From Anaerostipes faecalis (lineage in GTDB: Bacteria; Bacillota; Clostridia; Lachnospirales; Lachnospiraceae), in NCBI RefSeq assembly GCF_018982945.1, contig NZ_JABRXE010000001.1, forward strand, positions 496,001 through 560,000: 64,000 nucleotides of DNA, written 5' to 3'. Both the position numbers and the translations under genes were made by a program. The notes below the pieces were generated by a model, which searched no databases, was not told the DNA's origin, and saw only the letters and a program-made list of their open reading frames with translations. Of the stretch, positions 9,029 through 17,607 are shown one piece after another (position 1 is the first letter of the stretch; the number at the start of each line of letters is the position of its first letter).

Positions 9029-10006
9029 ATGAAAAAAATATTAGAACATATTAAAACAAATACATATCCGAAATTCTATCTGTTCTATGGTAGTGAGAAG
9101 TATATGGTATCTCAGATGAAGGAACAGCTTAAAAATGCTCTGGTTTCCAAGGAAGATACCATGAATTACTCATATTTTGAAGGAAAAAATACAGACTCCC
9201 TGGAGGTGGCAGAGCTGGCTAAAACACTTCCTTTTTTCAGTGATCACAGGTTGATCATTCTGGATCAGACGGGACTTGGGAAAAAGACAGATGATAAATT
9301 CCTGGAACAATTGAAGGAATGTGCTGATACAACAGTTATGATTTTTGTTGAAGATGATGTGGATAAAAGATCCAAAATTTACAAGTATTTATCAAAAGAA
9401 GGGCATGTTGTATCTTTCGAGGCGGCAAGTGATAAAGACCTGGCTAAATGGATTCAGTCACTGCTGAAAAGAGAACAGAAACAGATGTCTTCTCCTGTAC
9501 TTCGCAGCTTTTTGTATCGATGTGGTTCTGATATGTTTACTTTAAAAAATGAATTGGAAAAACTGGTTTCGTATACAGATGACAGAACTGAAATAACACA
9601 GAAAGATTTGGATGCATTAACATCTTCTCAGACAACAAACCAGATTTTTGTTATGCTGGAGGCCATTGCCCGAAAACAAAGGGATAAGGTATTGACTTTG
9701 TATTATGATCTTATTGAGTTAAAGGAATCACCTTTTGGTATTTTGGCTCTTCTGGTAAGACAGTGTAATCAGTTGCTGCAGGTTAAGGATCTTGAAAGCA
9801 GGGGACAGAACAATAGTACAATTGCAAAGAAAATAAAAGTACCGCCATTTGTTGTTGGAAAATTAAAAGAGCAGGCAAAATTGTTTCGAATGGATACTTT
9901 ATATCAGATGGTGGAAGCTTGTGCAAAAACCGATGAACAGATTAAGAGTGGTATTATCAGCGATAGAGTTGGAGTAGAGCTATTATTAATTGAATTTAGC
10001 CAATAG
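9029..10006 (+). CDS. holA: HolA, DNA polymerase III delta subunit
   Basis: The delta subunit opens the sliding clamp as part of the clamp loader. The 325 residues are the usual length. The N-terminal KFYLFYGSEKYMVSQMKEQL block (residues 13-32), the central LPFFSDHRLIIL motif and the C-terminal collar region LKEQAKLFRMDTLYQMVEAC match the family. A GTG at 9020 in the same frame is an alternative start; MKKIL at 9029 matches the common N-terminus better. Gene order comEC-holA-rpsT is widespread in Firmicutes and supports the call. A bidirectional terminator follows and rpsT faces it. Confidence 0.95.
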   Translation: MKKILEHIKTNTYPKFYLFYGSEKYMVSQMKEQLKNALVSKEDTMNYSYFEGKNTDSLEVAELAKTLPFFSDHRLIILDQTGLGKKTDDKFLEQLKECADTTVMIFVEDDVDKRSKIYKYLSKEGHVVSFEAASDKDLAKWIQSLLKREQKQMSSPVLRSFLYRCGSDMFTLKNELEKLVSYTDDRTEITQKDLDALTSSQTTNQIFVMLEAIARKQRDKVLTLYYDLIELKESPFGILALLVRQCNQLLQVKDLESRGQNNSTIAKKIKVPPFVVGKLKEQAKLFRMDTLYQMVEACAKTDEQIKSGIISDRVGVELLLIEFSQ

Positions 10007-10076
10007 GAGAAATGTTCAAATTGTAAGAGTTGGGTTGAAGTATGCAAGGAAAGCTAGAGAAATCAGGGATGAAATA

Positions 10077-10113
10077 AAAAAAGAAGAGCTGACGGTTGCT
10101 CTTCTTTTTTTAT
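10077..10113. terminator. Bidirectional intrinsic terminator between holA and rpsT
   Basis: AAAGAAGAGC and GCTCTTCTTT form a perfect hairpin with an 8-base loop, flanked by an A-run on the left and a T-run on the right. It can therefore end both holA (plus strand) and rpsT (minus strand). Confidence 0.85.
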
Positions 10114-10128
10114 ATATATAATCTGAAA

Positions 10129-10392
10129 TTAAGCTACTTTGTTTACAGCTTTTGTTAAACGAGAAATTTTTCTTGCAGCTGTGTTTTTGTGGAAAATTCC
10201 TTTAGAAGCTGCTTTGTTGATTTCTGAAATGCATGCTGTTAATGCTGCATCAGCTGCTGCTTTATCTCCAGCTGCGATAGCTGCGTCAACTTTTTTAATG
10301 TAAGTTTTAACTTTAGTTTTGATTGCTTTGTTTCTAGCTGTCTTTGTTTCGATAACTTTAATTCTTTTTTTTGCTGATTTAATGTTTGCCAA
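10129..10392 (-). CDS. rpsT: 30S ribosomal protein S20
   Basis: A small, very basic 87-residue protein starting (M)ANIKSAKKRIKVIETK, which is the S20 signature; it binds 16S rRNA early in 30S assembly. Alanine-rich helices AAIAAGDKAAADAALTAC and the ending ISRLTKAVNKVA fit the family. The start codon is TTG: GGAGGTG lies 6 bases before it and no ATG gives the right length. The upstream frame runs on to an ATG about 90 bases earlier, but that extension has no S20 similarity. About 95 bases of leader separate the predicted promoter from the start, long for a single-gene ribosomal transcript. The gene is monocistronic, facing holA and divergent from gpr. Confidence 0.97.
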   Translation of the reverse strand: MANIKSAKKRIKVIETKTARNKAIKTKVKTYIKKVDAAIAAGDKAAADAALTACISEINKAASKGIFHKNTAARKISRLTKAVNKVA

Positions 10393-10490
10393 TGTGGGCA
10401 CCTCCAATATAAAAAACTTTATAATATCTATTCGTTTCGGTATTCGTCTACAGCGAGACACGGTTAAGCCATAGACAAACATACTGTTAT

Positions 10491-10519
10491 ATTTTATAGA
10501 AGAAAGTAAATTTTGTCAA
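10491..10519 (-). promoter_or_regulatory. Sigma-A promoter of rpsT
   Basis: On the minus strand TTGACA (10519-10514) and TAAAAT (10496-10491) are 17 bases apart. The predicted transcript starts near 10484, leaving a leader of about 90 bases before the TTG start codon. Confidence 0.7.
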
Positions 10520-10584
10520 TAAGAAAAACTAAAAATCACATATTTTTTTGAAAAAGTACAATACTAACAAAAAAGGAGAAGAGT

Positions 10585-11445
10585 ATGCAAAACCGTACAG
10601 ATTTGGCACTGGAATTAAAAGAGGATATGACAGAAGAATCTTTGTTATCAGGAGTGGCAGTAAAGACGAGAATTGATACTGCCAATCATATGAAAGAAAC
10701 AAAGATCATTATCAAGAATAAAAAAGGTGAAGAAGCTTTGGGAAAGCCTATAGGGCAGTATATTACCATTGAAGCAAAAAATCTTTCGCGAAATGATGGT
10801 GATTTTCATCGTGAAATGAGTAAGGCGTTATGTGACAATTTGAAGGAAATGATTCCAAGAAATGCCAAGGTACTGGTGGCAGGACTTGGAAATGCTGGCG
10901 TAACAGCAGATTCTCTTGGACCTAAGGTGGTAGAACAGCTTTATGTAACAAGACATTTAAAGAAAGAGGGACTGTTAAATTCGGCTATGGAATTAAGTGC
11001 TATTGCTCCTGGTGTGATGGCGCAGACTGGAATTGAAACAAGCGAAATTTTAGAGGCACTGGTTGATAAAACAAAACCTGATTATGTGATAGCCATTGAT
11101 GCACTGGCTGCTAGAAGTTCATATAGGTTAAATCGTACAATACAAATTAGTGATACAGGAATTGCACCTGGCTCCGGGGTAGGGAATCACCGCAATGAAA
11201 TTACAAGAAGAACTGTAGGAATTCCGGTTCTTGCAGTAGGAGTTCCTACGGTAATATCGGTTCCTGCAATTATTAATGATCTATTAGAAGAAGAAAATCA
11301 GGAAAAAGCTTACCAGAGACTGGATGAAGAATTTATATCTATGCATGTGACTCCTAAAAATATAGATGAGTCCATGAGAAGAATCAGCTATACCATTTCT
11401 GAAGGAATTAACCAATTACTGCATATTCATGGAAATTATGAATAG
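10585..11445 (+). CDS. gpr: GPR endopeptidase, spore protease
   Basis: Degrades small acid-soluble proteins when spores germinate. It is made as a zymogen in the forespore. The 286 residues begin with the short propeptide-containing segment MQNRTDLALELKED. They contain the family core VLVAGLGNAGVTADSLGP (about residues 99-116) and VIAIDALAARSSYRLNRTIQ, where the two acidic active-site residues of this aspartic-like protease lie. AAGGAG precedes the ATG. spoIIP follows after 9 bases, the same pairing as in Bacillus. It is expected to be transcribed by sigma-F/G in the forespore, but no convincing promoter of that type was found. Confidence 0.96.
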   Translation: MQNRTDLALELKEDMTEESLLSGVAVKTRIDTANHMKETKIIIKNKKGEEALGKPIGQYITIEAKNLSRNDGDFHREMSKALCDNLKEMIPRNAKVLVAGLGNAGVTADSLGPKVVEQLYVTRHLKKEGLLNSAMELSAIAPGVMAQTGIETSEILEALVDKTKPDYVIAIDALAARSSYRLNRTIQISDTGIAPGSGVGNHRNEITRRTVGIPVLAVGVPTVISVPAIINDLLEEENQEKAYQRLDEEFISMHVTPKNIDESMRRISYTISEGINQLLHIHGNYE

Positions 11446-11454
11446 AATGAAAAT

Positions 11455-12564
11455 ATGGATAAAAAAAGGAAGTTAGTTACAATTTTTTCTCTGATGTGTA
11501 TCATAATAATTTTTTTTATAAAAGTGTTCGCTCATCAGGAATTTATATCAGAGGTGATAAATGGGTTCTACCATTGTCTTGAAAGGGAAATGTTTCCAGT
11601 GCTTTATAAAAAAGAGCAGTCCCTGTATGGAGACGTATTGTCCGAAATTATTGCCATGTATAAGGAAGAGGCTGCACCTGTACTTCAATTTAGTGAAGAT
11701 TATAAAAAAACATCCGGGCTGGATCTGGTATCAGAAAATTATTATTATTTTGAAGACGATGAGGAAACGGATGGTCACGTAGAGGAGGTTGAGACATCCG
11801 GCAAAAAATTTCATATAAAAAATTGGGAAAATTCTCAGTATTTGCGAAAGTACATTTATCAGATTGACAGTACGACAACCGTTACAAATAGTGAGATAAA
11901 TGGAAAACAATTAATGAATATGGATTTAAGTCTGAAAAAAACCTCGTCTCCTCAGGTCCTTATTTATCATACTCATGGAAGCGAGCAGTATAAAGACAGC
12001 AGGCCAGGGAAAAAAAGTGATACAGTAATAGGTGTAGGTGATGCGCTGGCTCAAAATCTAAAAAAGAAAGGTATCAGTGTAATACATGATCGAAGGATTT
12101 ATGATATGCAAAATGGAAAAGAAGAGCGTTCCAGAGCATATAATTATGCAGCAGTATCTATTGAGAAATATTTAAAAAAATATCCTGAAATACAGGTTAT
12201 CATTGATCTTCACAGAGATGGAGTGAAAGAAAGCACAAAACTTATTACTACTCAAAATGGCAGAAAAATGGCACAGATTATGTTTTTTAATGGAATTAGC
12301 CGTACTGCAACTAATGGTGATATAAAGTATTTAAAAAATATAAATAAGAAAAAAAATCTTGCATTTAGTTTGCAGCTTCAGGCACAGGCAGCAAGGAAAT
12401 ATCCAGGATTCACGAGAAAAATATATATTAAAGGATATCGATATAATCTGCATTATCGAGGAAGAAGTCTTCTTGTAGAGGTTGGAGCACAAAACAATAC
12501 AGTAAAGCAGGCAAAAGCATCTATGAGTTTACTTGCTGAATTATTAAATGATGTGTTATACTAA
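11455..12564 (+). CDS. spoIIP: Stage II sporulation protein P
   Basis: Peptidoglycan amidase/endopeptidase acting with SpoIID and SpoIIM in septal wall removal during engulfment. The 369 residues have an N-terminal membrane anchor (about residues 8-25), a linker, and a C-terminal catalytic domain with VLIYHTHGSEQY near residue 173, VIIDLHRDG near residue 250 and the ending LLVEVGAQNNT. Both His-containing motifs expected for the zinc site are present. No ribosome site stronger than GAATGAAA is visible, and the gene starts 9 bases after gpr, suggesting translational coupling. Confidence 0.95.
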   Translation: MDKKRKLVTIFSLMCIIIIFFIKVFAHQEFISEVINGFYHCLEREMFPVLYKKEQSLYGDVLSEIIAMYKEEAAPVLQFSEDYKKTSGLDLVSENYYYFEDDEETDGHVEEVETSGKKFHIKNWENSQYLRKYIYQIDSTTTVTNSEINGKQLMNMDLSLKKTSSPQVLIYHTHGSEQYKDSRPGKKSDTVIGVGDALAQNLKKKGISVIHDRRIYDMQNGKEERSRAYNYAAVSIEKYLKKYPEIQVIIDLHRDGVKESTKLITTQNGRKMAQIMFFNGISRTATNGDIKYLKNINKKKNLAFSLQLQAQAARKYPGFTRKIYIKGYRYNLHYRGRSLLVEVGAQNNTVKQAKASMSLLAELLNDVLY

Positions 12565-12588
12565 ATAAGTTAACGCCATTCACGGCAG

Positions 12589-12604
12589 GTACGCCGGGGC
12601 GTAC
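12589..12604 (+). other. Short GC-rich hairpin before lepA
   Basis: GTACGC and GCGTAC flank a CGGG loop in the 62-base gap between spoIIP and lepA. No T-run follows, so it is not a clear terminator. It could be a weak attenuator or an mRNA-processing hairpin. Confidence 0.35.
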
Positions 12605-12626
12605 TTGATTTATTTAGGAGGAACAT

Positions 12627-14438
12627 ATGGCTATAGATCAGAGTAAGATTCGAAATTTTTGTATTATTGCACATATAGATCATGGGAAATCGACGTTAGC
12701 TGATCGTATTATTCAGATGACGGGAACATTAACCGATCGAGAAATGCAGGAACAGGTTCTGGATAATATGGATCTGGAAAGAGAAAGAGGAATTACAATT
12801 AAGTCTCAGGCAGTACGTATTGTATATAAGGCTGATGATGGAGAAGAATATATCTTTAATCTTATTGATACTCCGGGACATGTTGATTTTAACTATGAAG
12901 TATCTCGAAGCCTTGCAGCATGTGAAGGTGCTATTTTAGTTGTTGATGCGGCGCAGGGAATAGAGGCACAGACACTGGCAAATGTTTATCTGGCATTGGA
13001 CCATGATCTGGAGATTATGCCTGTTATCAATAAAATAGATTTACCAAGTGCAGATCCAGAGAGAGTTAAAGCTGAAATTGAAGATGTTATTGGAATTGAT
13101 GCCGAAGATGCTCCATTGGTATCAGCGAAAAGCGGGCTGAATGTGGAGCAGGTTCTTGAACAGATTGTAACAAAAATTCCAGCTCCAAAAGGAGATTCAA
13201 AAGGACCTTTGCAGGGATTGATTTTTGATAGTATTTATGATGCATACAAAGGGGTTATTATTTTCACACGAATTAAGGAAGGGACAATTAAAGCAGGAAC
13301 CAAGATGAAAATGATGGCCACAGGTGCATCTGCAGAAGTTGTAGAAGTAGGTACCTTTGGTGCAGGACAGTTTATTCCATGTGATGAGTTAACAGCAGGA
13401 ATGGTAGGGTATGTGACGGCAAGTCTTAAAGATGTACAGGGAACCAGAGTGGGTGATACCATTACTGATTTGAATCATCCATGTGCAGAGCCGTTGCCTG
13501 GATACAAAAAGGTCAATCCAATGGTTTACTGTGGATTATATCCAACAGATGGAGCAAAATATCCGGATTTAAGAGATGCATTGGAAAAGCTTCAGTTAAA
13601 TGATGCTGCACTTCAGTTTGAACCGGAAACTTCCATTGCACTTGGATTTGGATTCCGATGTGGATTTTTAGGATTACTACATCTGGAAATCATTCAGGAA
13701 CGTCTGGAGAGAGAATATAATCTGGATCTGGTGACTACAGCACCAGGTGTTATTTACCGTGTATATAAGACAGATGGAACGATGATTGAATTGACTAATC
13801 CATCCAATCTGCCGGATCCATCAGAGATTGATCATATGGAGGAACCGATTGTTACGGCTGAAATCATGGTGACTTCTGAGTTTGTTGGTGCCATTATGGG
13901 ACTTTGCCAGGAACGAAGAGGTGTATATCTTGGAATGGAATATATGGAAGAAACGAGAGCGCTTCTTCGATATGAACTGCCTTTAAATGAGATTATTTAT
14001 GATTTCTTTGATGCTTTAAAATCACGTTCCAGAGGATATGCCTCTCTGGATTATGAAATGAAGGGTTATGAAACAGCCAGACTGGTGAAATTGGATATTC
14101 TCATAAATAAAGAAGAAGTGGATGCTTTATCTTTTATTGTTCACGAAGATACTGCTTATGAACGTGGAAGAAAGATGTGTTCAAAATTAAAAGAAGAAAT
14201 ACCAAGACATTTATTTGAAATACCTATTCAGGCAGCTATTGGAAGCAAAATTATTGCCCGTGAAACGGTGAAGGCAATGAGAAAAGACGTTCTTGCAAAA
14301 TGTTATGGAGGAGATATTTCAAGAAAAAGAAAGCTGTTGGAAAAACAGAAGAAAGGAAAGAAGAGAATGCGTCAGGTTGGAAGTGTAGAAATTCCACAGG
14401 AAGCATTTATGAGTGTGTTAAAACTGGATGAAGACTAA
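12627..14438 (+). CDS. lepA: LepA, elongation factor 4
   Basis: Ribosome-associated GTPase linked to ribosome biogenesis and back-translocation. The 603 residues show the G1 motif AHIDHGKST (15-23), G3 DTPGH (about 82-86) and G4 NKID (about 135-138), then domains 2-5. The LepA-specific C-terminal domain has [18 protein letters not shown] and the ending [26 protein letters not shown] lies 7 bases before the ATG. It overlaps hemW by 11 bases, the lepA-hemW pairing found across Firmicutes. Confidence 0.98.
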   Translation: MAIDQSKIRNFCIIAHIDHGKSTLADRIIQMTGTLTDREMQEQVLDNMDLERERGITIKSQAVRIVYKADDGEEYIFNLIDTPGHVDFNYEVSRSLAACEGAILVVDAAQGIEAQTLANVYLALDHDLEIMPVINKIDLPSADPERVKAEIEDVIGIDAEDAPLVSAKSGLNVEQVLEQIVTKIPAPKGDSKGPLQGLIFDSIYDAYKGVIIFTRIKEGTIKAGTKMKMMATGASAEVVEVGTFGAGQFIPCDELTAGMVGYVTASLKDVQGTRVGDTITDLNHPCAEPLPGYKKVNPMVYCGLYPTDGAKYPDLRDALEKLQLNDAALQFEPETSIALGFGFRCGFLGLLHLEIIQERLEREYNLDLVTTAPGVIYRVYKTDGTMIELTNPSNLPDPSEIDHMEEPIVTAEIMVTSEFVGAIMGLCQERRGVYLGMEYMEETRALLRYELPLNEIIYDFFDALKSRSRGYASLDYEMKGYETARLVKLDILINKEEVDALSFIVHEDTAYERGRKMCSKLKEEIPRHLFEIPIQAAIGSKIIARETVKAMRKDVLAKCYGGDISRKRKLLEKQKKGKKRMRQVGSVEIPQEAFMSVLKLDED

Positions 14439-15573
14439 AGAATTGGAATTATATGTTCATATTCCTTTTTGTATACAAAAATGCAATTATTGTGATTTTT
14501 GTTCTTTTCAGGCATCAGAAACTACAGTCAAGTTATATATGGAAAAGCTTTATCAGGAACTGGAACAATGGGGCAATCATTTGGACGGCGACAGAAAGAT
14601 TTCTACAATTTTTATTGGAGGAGGGACCCCATCTTCCATTGATGCAGTTTATATTCAGAAATTGTGTCAGATTATCAGACAATCCTTTTCTGTCATGGAA
14701 AATGCAGAAGTTACCATAGAAGCTAATCCAGGAACGGTAGATGCTGAAAAATTAAGAATGTATTATGATGCGGGAATTAGTAGAATCAGTTTTGGACTTC
14801 AAAGTACAAGGCAGGAAGAACTTTCTTATCTTGGAAGAATTCATACTTATGAGGAGTTTCTTGAAAGCTATTATGATGCACGAAAAGCCGGGTTTGAGAA
14901 TATTAATGTAGATCTGATGAGTGCAATTCCAAAACAGACGATAAAATCTTATGAGGAAACACTTAGAAATGTAGCAGAATTGAAGCCTGAGCATATTTCT
15001 GCATATAGTCTGATCATTGAAGAGGGAACAAGGTTCGCACAAGATGAATCTATTGGATTATATTTGCCGTCAGAAGAAGACGAAGTTTCCATGTACAAGA
15101 TGACTGGAGAAATTCTTGTAGAGTATGGTTATGAAAAGTATGAGATATCTAACTATGCCAAGCCGGGCTATGAGTGTATACATAATCTGGGTTACTGGTC
15201 ACAGATTCCTTATCTGGGAGTAGGACTTAATGCAGCTTCATATCTGGATGAAAAACGTTTTGAAAATTCTTTTTCTATGAATGAATATCTGGCAACCGAT
15301 TATTTTCCAAAAGTGTTTGAAGAAACCAAACCCTTAACCTTGGAAGCACAAATAGAAGAATTTATGTTTTTGGGGCTTCGTAAAACCAAAGGGGTATCAA
15401 GAACAGAATTTAGGCAAAAATTCCATCAGCCTATGAATTATTTTTATAGGAATGTAATAGAGAAAGCCATAGGCTGCGGATGGATGCAAGAAAAGGATGA
15501 TATGTTATCATTGACGGAAAAAGGAATTCTTATCAGCAATCAGGTATTGTGTGAATTCCTGTTAGAGGTCTAA
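14428..15573 (+). CDS. hemW: HemW, radical SAM haem chaperone-like protein
   Basis: Radical SAM protein once called coproporphyrinogen III oxidase; HemW binds haem and is thought to insert it into target proteins. The 381 residues have the 4Fe-4S motif [12 protein letters not shown] near residue 11, the GGGTPSS SAM motif near residue 67, and the HemW-type HNLGYW motif near residue 253 that separates it from HemN. The start ATG overlaps the lepA end by 11 bases. At its 3' end it overlaps the convergent protease gene by 12 bases, and its terminator lies inside that gene. Confidence 0.93.
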   Translation: MKTKELELYVHIPFCIQKCNYCDFCSFQASETTVKLYMEKLYQELEQWGNHLDGDRKISTIFIGGGTPSSIDAVYIQKLCQIIRQSFSVMENAEVTIEANPGTVDAEKLRMYYDAGISRISFGLQSTRQEELSYLGRIHTYEEFLESYYDARKAGFENINVDLMSAIPKQTIKSYEETLRNVAELKPEHISAYSLIIEEGTRFAQDESIGLYLPSEEDEVSMYKMTGEILVEYGYEKYEISNYAKPGYECIHNLGYWSQIPYLGVGLNAASYLDEKRFENSFSMNEYLATDYFPKVFEETKPLTLEAQIEEFMFLGLRKTKGVSRTEFRQKFHQPMNYFYRNVIEKAIGCGWMQEKDDMLSLTEKGILISNQVLCEFLLEV

Positions 15574-16461
15574 TAATTTTTTTAGATTGATTTTCCCCCA
15601 GCCCTGATGGTGTCTGGGGGTTTTTAATTGGTCGCAATTGTTTTTTAATTTTAGTTTTGCGTCTTTATTGGTGTAATATGGATATTTTTCGATTAAAAGT
15701 GCCATTGCACCGGAAACCACAGGGGTTGCCATTGAAGTACCGCTTTTTATAGTGTAGTGGTTGTTGATACTGCAGGAATAAATATTTGTTCCTGGTGCTA
15801 CAACATCGGGTTTCATAACACAAGAACGAGTTGGTCCTCTTCCGGAATAGTGACTGGAAAAGCGGTAATTACCTATGATTTTCATAAAGTCATCGCTGGA
15901 ACCAACGGTGATGATTTTTCTGCTGTTTCCGGGAATAGAGATACTCTGAGGACCTGGACCGTGATTGCCTCCGGCAATACAAACGATAAGACCATCATCC
16001 CATAATTGATCCACATAGCGAAGAATCTCTCTGGAAGATTCATCTTCGTTGGTTTGCGCAGTGCCTATGGAGATGTTTACGATTCGAATATCATAACTCT
16101 GATAGTTTGTATGAATCCAATCCAGACCGCGGATAAAAGCGGATGGAATACCATTTCCAAAAGAATTTAAAACTTTTAATGAGATAATGTGTGATTTCGG
16201 AGCAATCCCAAGAATATCATTGCCATAAGGACAGGAAGAAGCTGCTATTCCGGTAATATGAGTACCATGTCCATTGTCGTCATAGTATTTGGTTTTATGA
16301 TTGACAAAGTCAATAAATGCAGCAATACGATGATCAGCTGGAGCAAAGTCTTTATGGGGAAAAAGACCGGTATCCAGAAAAGCAATACCGATTCCTTTTC
16401 CCATAAGACCCTGTTTATGAGCAAGATCTGCATGAATTTGTTCTGAGATGGATTGTAACAT
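15562..16461 (-). CDS. S8-family subtilisin-like serine protease, predicted intracellular
   Basis: The 299 residues hold a complete catalytic triad: Asp30 in IAFLDTG, His65 in NGHGTHITG and Ser near residue 245 in SGTSMATPVVSG. The oxyanion-hole Asn region IAGGNHGPGP is also present. There is no signal peptide and almost no propeptide before the catalytic domain, so it resembles intracellular subtilisins or Csp-type proteases rather than secreted ones. GGGAGA precedes the ATG. Its 3' end overlaps hemW. It lies downstream of a glycosyltransferase gene on the same strand, with its own possible promoter within an inverted repeat. The substrate is unknown; a sporulation or germination role is possible but unsupported here. 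Confidence 0.93.
   Translation of the reverse strand: MLQSISEQIHADLAHKQGLMGKGIGIAFLDTGLFPHKDFAPADHRIAAFIDFVNHKTKYYDDNGHGTHITGIAASSCPYGNDILGIAPKSHIISLKVLNSFGNGIPSAFIRGLDWIHTNYQSYDIRIVNISIGTAQTNEDESSREILRYVDQLWDDGLIVCIAGGNHGPGPQSISIPGNSRKIITVGSSDDFMKIIGNYRFSSHYSGRGPTRSCVMKPDVVAPGTNIYSCSINNHYTIKSGTSMATPVVSGAMALLIEKYPYYTNKDAKLKLKNNCDQLKTPRHHQGWGKINLKKLLDL
15595..15625 (+). terminator. hemW terminator embedded in the protease coding region
   Basis: CCCCCAG (15595-15601) and CTGGGGG (15614-15620) form a perfect stem with a 12-base loop, followed by TTTTT. It is oriented to end hemW, yet every base lies inside the convergent protease gene. Confidence 0.75.
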
Positions 16462-16469
16462 AGATTTCT

Positions 16470-16504
16470 CCCTACTGTTATATTATAGAATACGTACAGC
16501 AGGG
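16470..16504 (-). promoter_or_regulatory. Inverted repeat around a possible -10 box upstream of the protease gene
   Basis: CCCTACTGT (16470-16478) and ACAGCAGGG (16496-16504) pair with one mismatch. On the minus strand the interior holds TATAAT (16487-16482). The layout suits an operator or an RNA hairpin; no good -35 box is seen. Confidence 0.4.
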
Positions 16505-16536
16505 AAAAAGGATACATCAGATGTGGGGTGAGAAAA

Positions 16537-17553
16537 TTAATTAAAACCGATAAATTTTCTCGCGGCTTTGTATATACCAATGGTTGTTTTTCTTCCGCCT
16601 CTTCCTGGAAGATTTACTGCATAGCCAACAATACTGTGGCGGATTTTACGATAAAGAGATTTATCTTTATCATATAGATATTTCCATAATTCTTTCTTCA
16701 TCTGAATATGCTCCGGCTTGCCTGATTTCAAGGCAATAATAGAAGAAATACACATGATGATAGACAGATAATGCCGCATATAACGGGCAAGAGGTTTGGT
16801 GGTGATGTTGAAACCAGCCATATAATCAATCATAATTTTTGTAACTAAAAACTGCTGATCGATTCTCTTAATCATATTTATTTCGTTTACAGACTGATCA
16901 TCTCGACCGATAAAATAGCGGTAGAAATTTACATCCAGATAATACATGTTTTTTACATATGGAAGTGGTTTATATACATAAATGTTGTCAACATAAAATG
17001 TATGTTCTGGAAGTTTTAGCTGGCATTCCCGAAGCAGTGCTGTACGATAAATAACAGAATGCATAAGAATATACTGTCCAATAGGAAATCGTTTTACATC
17101 ATTCCAGCAGAATACTTTATTGTGAGGAATGGCATGACGATAATGGATAACAGTTTTTTTTCTGGCACCCTGTTTTTCGTAAACATAGTTTGCAAGAAGC
17201 ATGTCAAGAACAGTTCCTTTTTCATAGAAACTAGATAAAGTATCCATGATTTTGTCATAGGCTGCCTGATTAACCCAGTCATCGCTGTCTACAACTTTTA
17301 AGTATATGCCGGTGGCATTGGCAATTCCGGCATTGACTGCGCCGCCGTGTCCTTTATTCTCCTGGTGGATGGCACGGCAAATAGTAGGATATTTTCTCTG
17401 ATATTCATCTGCAATTGCTGCAGTATGATCAGAAGAACCATCATTAACGATTAAAATTTCAACATTTTCGCCACCTGGTAAAAGTGTGTCAATGCAGTGA
17501 CGCATATATTCCTGAGAGTTATAGCAAGGTACTACAAAGGATAATAATTTCAT
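16537..17553 (-). CDS. Family 2 glycosyltransferase
   Basis: Transfers a sugar from a nucleotide donor to an acceptor, probably a cell-wall or surface glycan. The 338 residues carry a GT-A fold: the N-terminal LLSFVVPCYNSQEYMRHCI, the nucleotide-binding ILIVNDGSSDHT near residue 38 and the DxD-type metal motif KVVDSDDWVN near residue 92. The C-terminal third is basic and lacks membrane helices, so it is a peripheral enzyme. The start is set by GGAGG at 17563-17559; an ATG 12 bases earlier overlaps that ribosome site. It is alone between the protease and the ABC-F gene. The acceptor cannot be deduced. Confidence 0.92.
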   Translation of the reverse strand: MKLLSFVVPCYNSQEYMRHCIDTLLPGGENVEILIVNDGSSDHTAAIADEYQRKYPTICRAIHQENKGHGGAVNAGIANATGIYLKVVDSDDWVNQAAYDKIMDTLSSFYEKGTVLDMLLANYVYEKQGARKKTVIHYRHAIPHNKVFCWNDVKRFPIGQYILMHSVIYRTALLRECQLKLPEHTFYVDNIYVYKPLPYVKNMYYLDVNFYRYFIGRDDQSVNEINMIKRIDQQFLVTKIMIDYMAGFNITTKPLARYMRHYLSIIMCISSIIALKSGKPEHIQMKKELWKYLYDKDKSLYRKIRHSIVGYAVNLPGRGGRKTTIGIYKAARKFIGFN

Positions 17554-17607
17554 GATAACCTCCATATAATTATTATGATTTCTCTAATTATACCCCTTTT
17601 TACAAAA

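Noticed and set aside
10393-10482. N-terminal extension of S20 to an upstream ATG
   Set aside because: The extension lacks S20 similarity; the TTG after GGAGGTG gives the exact family length.
10538-10566. A sigma-G/F promoter for gpr (ACATA ... CAATACTA)
   Set aside because: The predicted transcript start would fall within the ribosome site of gpr, leaving no usable leader.
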